Source: JAKIWV01 sp049800095 (lineage in GTDB: Archaea > Thermoplasmatota > Thermoplasmata > Lutacidiplasmatales > UBA184). From it: a DNA stretch of 30,856 nt. Position 1 is the first letter of the stretch; the number at the start of each line of letters is the position of its first letter. Under the pieces are notes generated by a model that saw nothing but the letters and a program-made list of their open reading frames with translations, made no database searches and was not told the origin of the DNA. Positions 15,523-24,452 of this stretch are shown in pieces. Both the position numbers and the translations under genes were made by a program. The stretch is from the NCBI GenBank assembly GCA_049800095.1, contig JBARJD010000065.1, positions 1 through 30,856 of the forward strand, in the 5' to 3' direction.

Positions 15523-16206
15523 CTATCCGGTCCCCGGAGGGCCTCCCGAGGGGCCGGGGCTCTCCTCGAGGAGCGGTGCGATCACCCGGCGCAGGTCCTT
15601 CTCATTCACGACGTGCGTGGCCCGGCGTCGGACGTGCTCGTCTTCCGGCAGGAACGCCACGCCGATCCGGGATCGCTCGAACATGGCCACGTCGATCTCG
15701 GAGTTTCCGACGGCGGCGCACTCATCGGCCCGGAGATCGAACTCCCGCTGGAGGGCCAACACGACGTCGCCTTTGCGCTTGATCGGCACCCGAACGATGC
15801 CCTCGTCGGTCAGCCGTCCCTTTCCGTCAAGAACAAAGCCGTTGGCGAGCACCCGGTCGATGCCGAGCTCCCGACCGATGCGCTGGGCGATCACGTCGAG
15901 GCCCCCGCTCACGATCGCGGTTCGTATCCCACGGGAGCGCAGCGCGTCGAACAGCTCGTGCGCCCCCGGCATCAGCGGCACGGGGGCCAGGATCGAGGCG
16001 AGGTCATTCTCCGTGATCTCCGGCCGATGGCCTCGCCAGAGCGCAAGGTCCCGGCGCATGAACTCCCGATCGTCGATGCGGTCGGCGAGAAACAACTGGA
16101 GCGCCGCGGTGTTCTCGTCGCCGAAGAAGCGGTGGACCTCGGCCCACGAGCTCGACACGTCGAGCAGCGTACCGTCCATGTCGAAGGCGACGAACTTAAC
16201 CGACAT
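15523..16206 (-). CDS. HAD-family phosphatase, SerB-like (probable phosphoserine phosphatase)
   Basis: A 227-residue haloacid-dehalogenase-type phosphatase. Motif I is DMDGT with nucleophile Asp9 and Asp11; motif II is the serine in TAIVSGGLD; motif III is the lysine in VRVPIKRKGD; motif IV is AVGNSEIDVAMF. The small helical cap (about 18-75) and the IVSGG and GNSEID wording match the SerB group, which releases serine from phosphoserine. Other HAD substrates are possible. The start overlaps the end of the aldo/keto reductase gene by 11 bp. Confidence 0.85.
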   Translation of the reverse strand: MSVKFVAFDMDGTLLDVSSSWAEVHRFFGDENTAALQLFLADRIDDREFMRRDLALWRGHRPEITENDLASILAPVPLMPGAHELFDALRSRGIRTAIVSGGLDVIAQRIGRELGIDRVLANGFVLDGKGRLTDEGIVRVPIKRKGDVVLALQREFDLRADECAAVGNSEIDVAMFERSRIGVAFLPEDEHVRRRATHVVNEKDLRRVIAPLLEESPGPSGGPPGTG

Positions 16207-17194
16207 GGCTCTGCGCGATCTTGTCGGCCCGCGCCAGCACCGCCGCCGTCGGCCGAGCCTCCCACGCCATCAGCGTCTCGTCCAACTGCTCCGGTTGGCT
16301 CGCGCCAACGACCGGCGCGACGCCCCGATCCGACAGCCAATGGAGCGCCAGCGACGCCATCGGCACCCCGGCCTCTTTTGCGAGTTCACCGAGCTGTCGC
16401 GCCATCGCCTGCACCTCCGGGAGTCGCTCGCGGAGCCCGGTGCTCCGGGCCGGCCCGACGGGTATGGCCCCCGACATGTACCGCCCGGCGAGCAGGCCCC
16501 GGGCGAGGGGGGTGTACGCCTCGACAATAATCCCCTCCTTCCGGCAGTACGGGAGCACCTCGTCGCCGTCGGCGCGTTCGAACATGTTGTACAGCACCTG
16601 GTTCACGACCACGTCGGTCTTCCGGAGGGCGGCGCGGGCCTCCACCATTTGCGGAACGGAAAAGTTGCTCACCCCGATGGCGCCGATCTTTTCCTCTGCC
16701 CAGAGCTCTTCCAGCGCCCGCATCGTATCGGCGATCGGTACCCGCGGATCCGGGGAGTGGACCAGGTACAGGTCCAGCTTGGAGCGGCCCAGGCGTTGGA
16801 GACTGCCCATCAGCGCCGGACGGACCTGGGCGGGTCGAAGGTGTTCCCAGGAGAGCTTCGTGACGACCAGGGCCTCGGCGGCCGCCGGGCCGGCGCGATA
16901 GAACACGTCGCCCAGGATGCGCTCCGAACGTCCGGCCCCGTACACCTCGGCCGTGTCGAACCACCGGATTCCTCGCTCGAGCGCGTGGCCGATCGTCGCT
17001 TTGGTTCGGGCCTCATCCTCGGGTTTCCAGCGGCCGAGCGCCCAGAGTCCCAGGCCCAGAGGGGGGTGGGTTCGACCGGTCTTGCCCAGGGGGAACCCGG
17101 GTCCCAGCCCGACGACGGTCGCGGGAGCGTCGGACTCCCGATGGGCAGGCCCGGCGCTTCGCGCGCGGGGGTGGGGTGGCTTTTTTTTCGTCAT
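16196..17194 (-). CDS. Aldo/keto reductase
   Basis: NAD(P)H-dependent oxidoreductase of the aldo/keto reductase superfamily, 332 residues, TIM barrel. The catalytic tetrad is present: Asp80 and Tyr85 (WFDTAEVYGAGRSE), Lys113 (VVTKLSW) and His146 (YLVHSPDP). GAIGVSNFS and VVNQVLYNMF are family landmarks, and the C-terminal VVGASQPEQLDET region binds cofactor phosphate in relatives. The first 30 residues, beginning TKKKPP, are an unstructured-looking extension ahead of the usual LGKTG start. The substrate cannot be told from sequence. The ATG overlaps the valS stop (ATGA). Confidence 0.93.
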   Translation of the reverse strand: MTKKKPPHPRARSAGPAHRESDAPATVVGLGPGFPLGKTGRTHPPLGLGLWALGRWKPEDEARTKATIGHALERGIRWFDTAEVYGAGRSERILGDVFYRAGPAAAEALVVTKLSWEHLRPAQVRPALMGSLQRLGRSKLDLYLVHSPDPRVPIADTMRALEELWAEEKIGAIGVSNFSVPQMVEARAALRKTDVVVNQVLYNMFERADGDEVLPYCRKEGIIVEAYTPLARGLLAGRYMSGAIPVGPARSTGLRERLPEVQAMARQLGELAKEAGVPMASLALHWLSDRGVAPVVGASQPEQLDETLMAWEARPTAAVLARADKIAQSHVG

Positions 17195-19875
17195 CCAGCT
17201 CCGGCCGGGGTGTCCGCGGCGAGATGCTCCTCGATCCGTCGGACCCGTTCGGTCAGGTCACGGGCCTTCTCTTCTGCCGCTTTGAGGACTTCGGGGGGGT
17301 CCCGGTCGCGGAAGCCCGAGTCGGTGAGACGTTGCTCCGTCTTGGTGAGCAGACCCGCCAACTTGTCTCGCTCGCGTTCGAGCGCGACGCGTTCGGCTTG
17401 GGAGCGCTCCGACGGCAGGGCGAGGAAGAACTCTCCGTGGGCCGTGACGCTGGGTGCGCTGCCGGCGGGCGGTGGCGCGTCCATATCTAGGAAATCGAGG
17501 GCCCCGACCCGTGCTTGGAGCAGCACGAGCGCCCGCTCGTCGCGGAGGACCTGGGCGGTTTCCTCCCCCGAAGGGCGGACCCACGCCGGCGGGAGGGACG
17601 CGGGAGGAAGGCGGTTCGCCGCCCGGAGGCTGCGCAGCGTGCGGATCGCGTCGTAGATTACCTCCATCGCGACGAGCGCCTCCGGGTCGTCCGGCGCTTC
17701 GTCAGCGTGGGGCCAGGGCGCGAGCGCCAACAAGTCGCCCCGGTGCGGGATCGCGTGCCAGAGCTCCTCTGTGACGTGCGGCACGAGCGGGTGGAGTAGG
17801 CGCAGGGTGCGCTCGAGGGTGAAGAGAAGGACGGCCCGGGTCTCGTGGCGAAGGGGTTCTCCGCGGCGGCCGGAGAGCGCCTCTTTGCTCACCTCGACGT
17901 ACCGGTCCGCGAGGTCGTACCAGATGAACGAGTGCAGGAGTCCGGCGGCCCGCGTGATCTCGAAGCCCGCGAGCGCCTGGTCGAACTCGTCGACGGTCCG
18001 CCGCCAGCGCGCGAGGATCCACCGGTTCTCGAGCGGAGAGTCCGCCGTTAGCACGGGAGCCCGTTCCGGCGCGTCGGTATCGTCGGAAAGGTGCGCCTGC
18101 GCGAAGCGCACGAGGTTCCACACCTTGGTCAAGAAGTTCCGGGCGTTGTCGAGCGTGCCGGGGCCGAAGACCCCGTCCTGGTCGACCGGGTTCGGGAACA
18201 CCACGGCGAACCGGAGCGCATCCGCCCCCCGCTCGCGGATCAGGTCGAGGGGGTCGGGCGAGTTGCCGAGATGCTTCGAGAGCTTCCGCCCCTGGTCGTC
18301 GCGCAGGATGCCGTGGAAGAAGACCGCGCCGAACGGCGGGCGGCCGAGAAAGTAGGACGACGCCATCATCATCCGGGCCACCCAGAAGAACATGATGTCC
18401 CGACCGGTTTCGAGGAGGTTCGTTGGGAAGTAATGGGCCAGATCCGGCGCGTCCTCGGGCCAGCCCAAGGTGGCGAACGGCCAGAGCCACGACGAGAACC
18501 AGGTGTCGAGCACGTCGGGGTCCGCGCGCAGCGGTGCGTGCCCGCACGCGGGACACGCCGCCGGCGGCTCTTCGGCCGCGGTCTCGTGGAGGCAGGCGGA
18601 GCAGTAGTACACGGGGATCGGGTGTCCCCACGCGACTTGTCGCGAGATGCACCAGTCCTGGATCTTCTCCATCCACCGGTAGAATGTGAGTTCCCAACGG
18701 GCCGGGTACAGCCGGATCTCGCCGGAGCGAACCGCCTCAACGGCGGCGGGGGCCAAGGGTGCCATCCGAACGAACCACTGCGTGGACAGCCGGGGCTCGA
18801 TCACCGCGTTCGAGCGCTCGGAGCGTCCCACCGCATGGACGTAGGGCGTCTCCCGGTCGACGAACCCACCAGTCCGGAGCGCTTCCGTGACCCACTTTCG
18901 CGCGGCCTCCCGGTCCTGACCACGAAACGGCTCCGGTACCCAGTCGGAGGCGAGTCGCCCGTCGGCGTCGATGACATCCGGCGGCATCGGAAGGCCGGGA
19001 TGCCGTTGGAATATCTCGTAATCCAGAAGGGCGTGTCGCGGGGTGATCTTGAGCGCCCCGTTCCCAAAGGTCGGGTCGACGCCCGGGTCCGTGAGGATCG
19101 GTGCCTCCCGGTCCACGAGTGGTACCCGGACCTTCCGGCCCACCGCCGCGGCGTGCCGCGCATCGTCCGGGTGCACCGCGACGGCCACGTCGCCGAAGAT
19201 CGTTTCCGGCCGCACCGTGGCGACGACGATGCCGCCCGGTGAGCCATCGGCCCACGGGTACCGCAGGTAGAGCAGCGTCGTCGGCTCTTCGGCGTGCTCG
19301 ACCTCGAGGTCGGAGACGGCCGTCCGGAGGACGGGGTCCCAGTTCACGAACCGCTCCCCCCGATAGACCAGGCCTGCCTGATGGAGGGTAACGAATGCCC
19401 GTCGGGTGGCGCGCTCGTAGGCCGGGTCCATCGTGTACCGGTACCGGCTCCAATCAAGGGAGAAGCCACCGGCCCGCAGCGCGGCGAGGATGCGTCGTTC
19501 GTGTTCCCGCTTCCAGTCCTCGACCTGCGCGATGACCTGGTCGCGCGTCATCTCCTCGAGTCGGATGCCCTGCTTGGCGAGGTGGCTCCGCACGGCGGTC
19601 TGGGTCGCGAGGCCGGCGTGATCGATCCCCGGGAGCCAGAGCGTGGGGGCTCCGGTCATCCGTGACCGTCGGATGAGAAGGTCCGTGACGGTGTTGCCGA
19701 GGAAGTGGCCCAGGTGCAGGTCCCCGGTCACGTTCGGCGGGGGCAGAACCACCGTGAACGGCGTGCCGTGAGGCCGGTCCGGCGCGCGGCCCAACTCGGC
19801 GCGGTCCCACGCCTCTTGCCAACGGTGCTCGATCGCCCCGGGTTCGAAGCGGGGCGGAAGGGAAGCGGGGGTCAG
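17191..19875 (-). CDS. valS: Valyl-tRNA synthetase, bacterial type; probable CTG start
   Basis: Charges tRNA-Val. Visible parts are the HIGH motif as HLGH at 54-57 (PPPNVTGDLHLGH), the CP1 editing domain (VVATVRPETIFGDVAVAVHPDD), a Cys4 zinc ribbon (CSAC, CPAC), DVLDTWFSSWLWPF, the KMSKS loop as KLSKH from Lys531 (RKLSKHLGNSPDPLDL), an anticodon-binding domain, and a C-terminal coiled-coil arm of about 60 residues (ERERDKLAGLLTKTEQRL and onward). The coiled coil and GNSPDPL wording are bacterial in type. No ATG, GTG or TTG lies in frame between about 20050 and the conserved N-terminus. A CTG at 19873-19875 overlaps the permease stop as CTGA and has a GGAGG eight bases ahead, giving 894 residues, the usual length. 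The frame can be opened upstream to 20061, but that part is an arginine-rich shadow of the permease. Confidence 0.95.
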   Translation of the reverse strand: MTPASLPPRFEPGAIEHRWQEAWDRAELGRAPDRPHGTPFTVVLPPPNVTGDLHLGHFLGNTVTDLLIRRSRMTGAPTLWLPGIDHAGLATQTAVRSHLAKQGIRLEEMTRDQVIAQVEDWKREHERRILAALRAGGFSLDWSRYRYTMDPAYERATRRAFVTLHQAGLVYRGERFVNWDPVLRTAVSDLEVEHAEEPTTLLYLRYPWADGSPGGIVVATVRPETIFGDVAVAVHPDDARHAAAVGRKVRVPLVDREAPILTDPGVDPTFGNGALKITPRHALLDYEIFQRHPGLPMPPDVIDADGRLASDWVPEPFRGQDREAARKWVTEALRTGGFVDRETPYVHAVGRSERSNAVIEPRLSTQWFVRMAPLAPAAVEAVRSGEIRLYPARWELTFYRWMEKIQDWCISRQVAWGHPIPVYYCSACLHETAAEEPPAACPACGHAPLRADPDVLDTWFSSWLWPFATLGWPEDAPDLAHYFPTNLLETGRDIMFFWVARMMMASSYFLGRPPFGAVFFHGILRDDQGRKLSKHLGNSPDPLDLIRERGADALRFAVVFPNPVDQDGVFGPGTLDNARNFLTKVWNLVRFAQAHLSDDTDAPERAPVLTADSPLENRWILARWRRTVDEFDQALAGFEITRAAGLLHSFIWYDLADRYVEVSKEALSGRRGEPLRHETRAVLLFTLERTLRLLHPLVPHVTEELWHAIPHRGDLLALAPWPHADEAPDDPEALVAMEVIYDAIRTLRSLRAANRLPPASLPPAWVRPSGEETAQVLRDERALVLLQARVGALDFLDMDAPPPAGSAPSVTAHGEFFLALPSERSQAERVALERERDKLAGLLTKTEQRLTDSGFRDRDPPEVLKAAEEKARDLTERVRRIEEHLAADTPAGAG

Positions 19876-21596
19876 CCGCGTCCCCTCCCGGGGAGACCGA
19901 GGGCGAACAGCGAGAAGATCGCCAGTTCGGCCAGCGCGACGCCCCCCATCGCGAGAAACGACTGGATTGGAGAGACGCCCACGAACTGGAGAATGGCGAA
20001 GAGGGTGATCGGTAGGCCGGCAATCGCGATCCCGGGAAGGACCACGCTTGTCGCCCACCACGCTCCCGAGGACATGAGGGAGACCGGGACGCCGGCGGCC
20101 TGCGCGCGGCGGAACAGGAGAGTGATCTCGAGGAAGGCGGCGGCGACGAGCCCCGGCAGCTCGGCGATGACGAATGCGAAGAACAGCCAGAGGTCGAGGA
20201 GGCGCAGGACCGTCAAACTGACGACGATGGCCGAGGCGACAACGTAGATCAGCACGATCAGCGAGGATTTTCCGAACAGCATGGACCGGTTCGTGAGCGG
20301 GAGCGTCCGGGTGTAGGAGTAGCCCATCACCTCCGTCGCGAAGAAGGCCGGGCCGAAGAAGGTAGCGAGGATCGCCGTCGTCGAGACCGCCGCCGCGGCG
20401 AGGTCGAAGACGCTCTTCGGCGCGGGCGCGCCGATGTACGACGAGAGTCCGATGACCACGGCGTCAATGAGCGGCAGCAAGATGACGAACGCGTAGCCGG
20501 GAGTTCGGGAGGCGGTCCGGAGGTCCTTGAGGAGGATCGCCGCCGGAGCTCCGACTGGCCGGAGTTGGGCGCCCTTCCGTTCGTCGGTGAGCTGCACGTC
20601 GGGGCTGAGCCGGCTCAACGCCCGGGGCGCGGTGCGCATCCACCACGCGACGCCCAGGGTGAGCGCCGTGTAGCCGAGCGCGGCGAGGCCGATTGTCCAC
20701 GGGTCTCCGCCGGGCAGCAACGTGATCGAGCTCGACCCGCCGAGCCCGAAGACGGGGAGCAGGCCGAAGGGGAACGGGAACAGCAAGAGAAGGCCCCCGA
20801 GGCCGCTCGGAGACGTCCGGCCGAGGTAGGCAAGTCCGTACATGATTTGGAAGCCGAACGAGACGAATCCGTAGATTCCGAAGGCGGGCACGGCCCAGAG
20901 GAGGAGGTAGAACCACCGCAGGATCGACGCGCGCAAGCCTCCCCGGGAGCCTTGGACGTGCTGTACGAAGAACCGGCCGGTGCGGAGCGAAAGACCCATC
21001 GCCAGAATGATCACGACGACCACCCCCGGAACGACGAGCAGGCCGACGAGGACCGAATGCAGGGCGATGCCCAGTGCGATGGGCGTGAGCACCAGCGCCG
21101 TCACGGCGGGAGCGTCGAAGAGGCGGAGCATGAGGAGAAGGGCCACGCGGTCGAGCTTTTTGTCGGGTATCGGCAGGGTTTCCATGACCGGAAGAATCTG
21201 GGAACCGAGGAAGGTCGGGAGACTCTGGAGCCCGACCATCCACAGGAACGATAGCTCCAGGAGCAGGAGTCCCGCGATGACGGTGCCGGTGTAGAGCGGC
21301 AGCGGCACGGCCCCCGGCCCGACGAGGAAGAACCGCTCCACGATGTTCGTCAGCGTCAGCATCGAGCCGCCGACCAGTAGAACGATCAGAAGGCTCACGA
21401 GGAACTTGCTCTGCGCGACTCGGCGCCGGGCGGTGTCGGCCAGTTCCCCGGGCTCCCGGGGCGCCTCGGCGGCGAGGACGTTCCCTTGGCGAAGCGCGTA
21501 GACGGCTTGGAAGCTCAACTCGAGGTAGGCGATCTCGGACAGTCGGACCGAGCTCGGTGGAGCGGCGCGCGCGGGAGGGGAGTCAAGCGCCTCCAA
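19872..21596 (-). CDS. ABC-2-type transporter permease
   Basis: A 574-residue membrane protein with about 12-14 hydrophobic segments and a long polar N-terminus. LSEIAYLELSFQAVYALRQGN at the start, PAFFATEVMGYSYTRTLPLTNRSMLFGKS and AAILLKDLRTASRTPGYA in the middle resemble large ABC-2-type exporter permeases of archaea, where two half-sets of helices are joined in one chain. The start codon appears to be TTG (21594-21596), overlapping the ATPase gene by 14 bp. With that ATPase it should form an exporter; cargo unknown. Its stop overlaps the proposed valS start. Confidence 0.85.
   Translation of the reverse strand: MEALDSPPARAAPPSSVRLSEIAYLELSFQAVYALRQGNVLAAEAPREPGELADTARRRVAQSKFLVSLLIVLLVGGSMLTLTNIVERFFLVGPGAVPLPLYTGTVIAGLLLLELSFLWMVGLQSLPTFLGSQILPVMETLPIPDKKLDRVALLLMLRLFDAPAVTALVLTPIALGIALHSVLVGLLVVPGVVVVIILAMGLSLRTGRFFVQHVQGSRGGLRASILRWFYLLLWAVPAFGIYGFVSFGFQIMYGLAYLGRTSPSGLGGLLLLFPFPFGLLPVFGLGGSSSITLLPGGDPWTIGLAALGYTALTLGVAWWMRTAPRALSRLSPDVQLTDERKGAQLRPVGAPAAILLKDLRTASRTPGYAFVILLPLIDAVVIGLSSYIGAPAPKSVFDLAAAAVSTTAILATFFGPAFFATEVMGYSYTRTLPLTNRSMLFGKSSLIVLIYVVASAIVVSLTVLRLLDLWLFFAFVIAELPGLVAAAFLEITLLFRRAQAAGVPVSLMSSGAWWATSVVLPGIAIAGLPITLFAILQFVGVSPIQSFLAMGGVALAELAIFSLFALGLPGRGRG
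19884..19888 (-). promoter_or_regulatory. Shine-Dalgarno sequence supporting the valS CTG start
   Basis: GGAGG on the minus strand, eight bases before the CTG at 19873-19875. It is inside the 3' end of the permease gene, so initiation would be coupled to termination at the overlapping TGA. Confidence 0.6.
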
Positions 21597-22362
21597 GGGC
21601 CCGGACGGCCGCGTACACTCCCTCCTCTTCCCGCGTAAGCCGCAGGAAGATCTCCTCGAGGGTCGCGTCGCCCTGGGCGGTCTGGGTGCGGAGGTTGTCC
21701 ATGGTGCCCTCTCCGACGAGGCGCCCGCGGTCCAGGATGCCTACCCGGTTGCAGAGACGTTCGGCGACTTCCATGGTATGGGTGGAGAAGAGGACGCCGC
21801 GGGGGGCTTGGGAAACATACTGCGTGAGCAGCTCTCGCACGAGTCGGACGGACCGCGGGTCGAGGCTATTGAGCGGTTCGTCCAGGACGAGGAGCGACGG
21901 CTGGTGGAGGAATGCGCTGATCAGCAGGATCTTCTGTCGCGTCCCATTCGAGAGCGTGGCCAACGGCTGGTCGAACTCCCGTTCGATCTGAAAGGCCGTT
22001 ACGTAGCTCCGGGCGCGTTCGGACACTTGCGCCGAGTCCAAACCACGGACGCTCGCCACGAACTCGAGGAACTCTCGCGGCGTCAGTGCATCGTACAGGA
22101 GAGCCGTTTCGGGAACGTATCCCACGATCTGCTTGGTTAGGACAGGTTCCTTGACCGGATCGTGACCCAATACCGAGATGGAGCCATCGGCCGGCGTCAG
22201 GAGCCCGACCACGGCCTTGAGCGTGCTGGACTTTCCGGCGCCATTGGATCCCAGCAGGCCGTAGATCTCGTGCGGTTGGACCCGGATCGACAGGTGATCG
22301 ACCGCGGTGAGTTGGCCATACCGGACCGTGAGGCTGCGGAGCGCGAGCGGCAACTCTTCCAT
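21583..22362 (-). CDS. ABC transporter ATP-binding protein
   Basis: A 259-residue ABC ATPase. Walker A is GSNGAGKSS, the Q-loop region is IVGYVPETALLY, Walker B is LLVLDEPLNSLDP and the switch histidine is in STHTMEVAE. The signature motif reads LSNGTRQK instead of LSGGQ, a form seen in exporters of the CcmA/NatA kind. The C-terminal VGEGTMDNL and ATLEEIFLRL also fit that group. It drives the permease encoded just downstream. First gene of the minus-strand run; a TTTACTA box near 22394-22401 lies about 35 bases before the ATG. Confidence 0.94.
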   Translation of the reverse strand: MEELPLALRSLTVRYGQLTAVDHLSIRVQPHEIYGLLGSNGAGKSSTLKAVVGLLTPADGSISVLGHDPVKEPVLTKQIVGYVPETALLYDALTPREFLEFVASVRGLDSAQVSERARSYVTAFQIEREFDQPLATLSNGTRQKILLISAFLHQPSLLVLDEPLNSLDPRSVRLVRELLTQYVSQAPRGVLFSTHTMEVAERLCNRVGILDRGRLVGEGTMDNLRTQTAQGDATLEEIFLRLTREEEGVYAAVRALGGA

Positions 22363-22413
22363 GGGCGCTCCACTCAGCAGACGATTTCCCCCCGTAGTAA
22401 ATGCGAGCGCACC

Positions 22414-22421
22414 CTATAAAG
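22414..22421 (+). promoter_or_regulatory. TATA box of the small membrane protein and wHTH pair
   Basis: CTATAAAG, centred about 31 bases before the ATG at 22449, implying a leader of only a few bases. The 86-bp gap to the divergent ABC ATPase gene holds promoters for both directions. Confidence 0.65.
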
Positions 22422-22448
22422 TCCGAATCGCCTGTTCCGGCCCGACTC

Positions 22449-22721
22449 ATGGACTTTTCCACCTGGACGAACATCGCCTTCGCGGGCGTCGCCGTCTTCG
22501 GTGCCTTCCTGTTTGTCCTATCCCTCCTGGCCCTGCGTAGAGCTCCCTCCCCGAGGATGGGGCTGGTCGCCGCAGGGTTTCTGGTGATCACCCTGCAGGG
22601 CGTGGTGATCGGGGCGTTGTTGTTCCTCGGCGGGGCGTCGGTGGACTTCCTGTTGTTCCTCTCCGCCATCTTCGAGGCGATCCTGCTGATCGTCCTGTTC
22701 CTGGCGACGCTCGTCCGCTGA
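22449..22721 (+). CDS. Small three-helix membrane protein (DUF7521-like)
   Basis: A 90-residue protein with three hydrophobic segments: about 7-27 (NIAFAGVAVFGAFLFVLSLLAL), 36-57 and 62-86. The start at 22449 (MDFSTWTN) is preferred because the TATA box lies just before it; an upstream in-frame ATG at 22401 would precede the promoter. Size, helix pattern and the winged-helix gene 8 bp downstream recall the DUF7521-type small membrane proteins of archaea, often paired with a regulator. Function unknown; it may hold or signal to the regulator at the membrane. Confidence 0.7.
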   Translation: MDFSTWTNIAFAGVAVFGAFLFVLSLLALRRAPSPRMGLVAAGFLVITLQGVVIGALLFLGGASVDFLLFLSAIFEAILLIVLFLATLVR

Positions 22722-22729
22722 GGGGACGG

Positions 22730-23275
22730 ATGGGGGACCCCACCGAACGGTCCGGTACCTGGGCCGAGGCGCTGCTGACCTTCATTCAGCGGTACCCGGG
22801 CGTCCATCTCCGGGAGATCCGGCGCCGATTGGGCATCCCGATCGGTACGCTGGACTACCACCTGTACCGTCTCGGAAAACGAGGCCTCGTGTCGGTGCGG
22901 ATGCAGGGGGGCTACAAGGTCTGCTTTCCCGAGACCCTTGTGGGGGAAGGGCCGCCGATCCCGGAACCCGACAAGGTGCTCATCGCGCTCCTGCGGCAAC
23001 CGGTACCTCGGGCGGTTCTTCTGCACCTGTACCTAGAGGGCACGTCGGCCCCCCAGGCGCTCGGAGCGGCGGTGGGCGCCTCCGGACCGAACCTTTCCTA
23101 CTTCCTGAAGCGGCTCGAGGGCCTGGGCGTCGTGGAACGCGAAGGGGCGCCGGGGCAGCGGCAGGTGCGCCTGAAGGACGCCAAACGGATCCACGAGATC
23201 TTGCTCCGGTACCCTCCCCTTCCCGAGACGCCCGTCGATCGGTTCGTGCGGTTCTGGTCGGAGCTTCACCCATGA
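22730..23275 (+). CDS. Double winged-helix transcriptional regulator
   Basis: A 181-residue protein with two winged-helix domains. The first, at about 12-70, contains YPGVHLREIRRRLGIPIGTLDYHLYRLGKRGLV. The second, at about 83-160, contains RAVLLHLYLEGTSAPQALGAAVGASGPNLSYFLKRLEGLGVVERE. This tandem layout is common in archaeal regulators with no proven ligand. Co-transcribed with the small membrane protein 8 bp upstream, and GAGGGG lies just before its ATG. It is divergent from the ABC exporter genes and could control them. Confidence 0.85.
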   Translation: MGDPTERSGTWAEALLTFIQRYPGVHLREIRRRLGIPIGTLDYHLYRLGKRGLVSVRMQGGYKVCFPETLVGEGPPIPEPDKVLIALLRQPVPRAVLLHLYLEGTSAPQALGAAVGASGPNLSYFLKRLEGLGVVEREGAPGQRQVRLKDAKRIHEILLRYPPLPETPVDRFVRFWSELHP

Positions 23276-23381
23276 CGGGGGTTCAACGGCTGTTCGGAAA
23301 CCCTTATGGACCGACCCACCGCCATGTTGCCTCCGTGGGGGACCCCGGCCGGTACCGCCGGCGGGGGCGGGAATTTCTATC

Positions 23382-24443
23382 ATGAAGCCTCGAACGCGGT
23401 GGCTCTTGCTCGCGGCGGTGCTCGTCGCCGCCTCGACCCTGGTCCCGGCCGCCGCCGGCCAGCTGTCCGGAGCGGCCGTTTCGAAGTCTTCCCACCTCAC
23501 CGTCGACTCGGACTACGCCAACCTCAACGCGCCGCCGACCGGTCAGATCGTGTTCGGCTCCGCGTTGCCCGACGCGGAGATCCTTCCGACCTCCAACGTA
23601 TCGCTCGGCGCTTCGCTCGGCCTCGATCACTTGCTCGAGATTGCGCCCAATGCGTCGGATCCGGAGCACCCATCCGTCGTCGCCGAAGCCGCACCGGAAA
23701 CCCTCTCTCGCTTCAACGGCACGCCCTTCCTCGGGAAGCCGAGCTACCTCGACCTCGTCGCTGCGCTCCCCGTCTATCCGGCGAACTCGCCGCTTTGGAC
23801 GAACGGGACGACCGTGCTCCCGACCACGGACGTCTCCAAGCCGGCGATCTTGGAGGTCAACTACTCGGTGGCGAGCGGCTCCGACGGGAGCCCGGGGGTC
23901 CTGATCTCCTGGACCGTCTCGGGCTGGCCGTGGGTCAATCCTTCGAGCGATGAGCTCGCGTTGGAGTACGTCGTGCAGGTCGCGTCGGATTCGGGGTTCG
24001 AGACCTGTTCCGGCGCTCCGAGCACCGATGCGCCGGACGCGACGTGCTCCACGGAGCATCTCGCGCCCGGAGAAGCGGTGTGGAGCTCCTCCTTGACGGC
24101 ACTCAAGGGGAACGGCCCGGCCGGGTCGGTGGCGTGGATCAGTTGGAGCTCGCAGGTCGGCGGCTCCGATGCCGAGCACGCGTCCGTCAGCGCGGGCGCG
24201 TACTTCGAGCACCCCGGAACCGGAGCCTTGGTAATTGCCGCCGCTGCCGAAGGCGCCTCGTCGGTGACGGGTTCCACCCTCTTCCTTCTCTCCCGCGGAA
24301 CGGTGAGTAGCCTCATCGCGCCGCTCGTCGGCGACCTGCCGGTGTACGGTGGCGCGGTGGCGATCTTCGCCGCGGCCGCGGGGATCGGAGTATTTCTCTC
24401 CCGGCGGCGGGACCGCTCGATCGCCCGCGAACTCGCGGAATAG
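23382..24443 (+). CDS. Secreted, C-terminally anchored surface protein of unknown function
   Basis: A 353-residue protein with a Sec signal peptide (MKPRTRWLLLAAVLVAASTLVPAAAG, cleavage near residue 26), a long serine-, threonine- and asparagine-rich beta-type ectodomain, and a C-terminal transmembrane segment at about 322-342 followed by a basic stop (SRRRDR). Several N-x-S/T sites (for example NVS, NAS, NGT, NYS) could be glycosylated. Two ectodomain cysteines near 208 and 220 may pair. No enzyme motif recognised. The gene follows the winged-helix gene after 106 bp, where GGAAACCCTTATGG at about 23296-23309 may be a promoter, and converges on lysS with only 9 bp between stops. Confidence 0.75.
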   Translation: MKPRTRWLLLAAVLVAASTLVPAAAGQLSGAAVSKSSHLTVDSDYANLNAPPTGQIVFGSALPDAEILPTSNVSLGASLGLDHLLEIAPNASDPEHPSVVAEAAPETLSRFNGTPFLGKPSYLDLVAALPVYPANSPLWTNGTTVLPTTDVSKPAILEVNYSVASGSDGSPGVLISWTVSGWPWVNPSSDELALEYVVQVASDSGFETCSGAPSTDAPDATCSTEHLAPGEAVWSSSLTALKGNGPAGSVAWISWSSQVGGSDAEHASVSAGAYFEHPGTGALVIAAAAEGASSVTGSTLFLLSRGTVSSLIAPLVGDLPVYGGAVAIFAAAAGIGVFLSRRRDRSIARELAE

Positions 24444-24452
24444 TTCGCGCGG

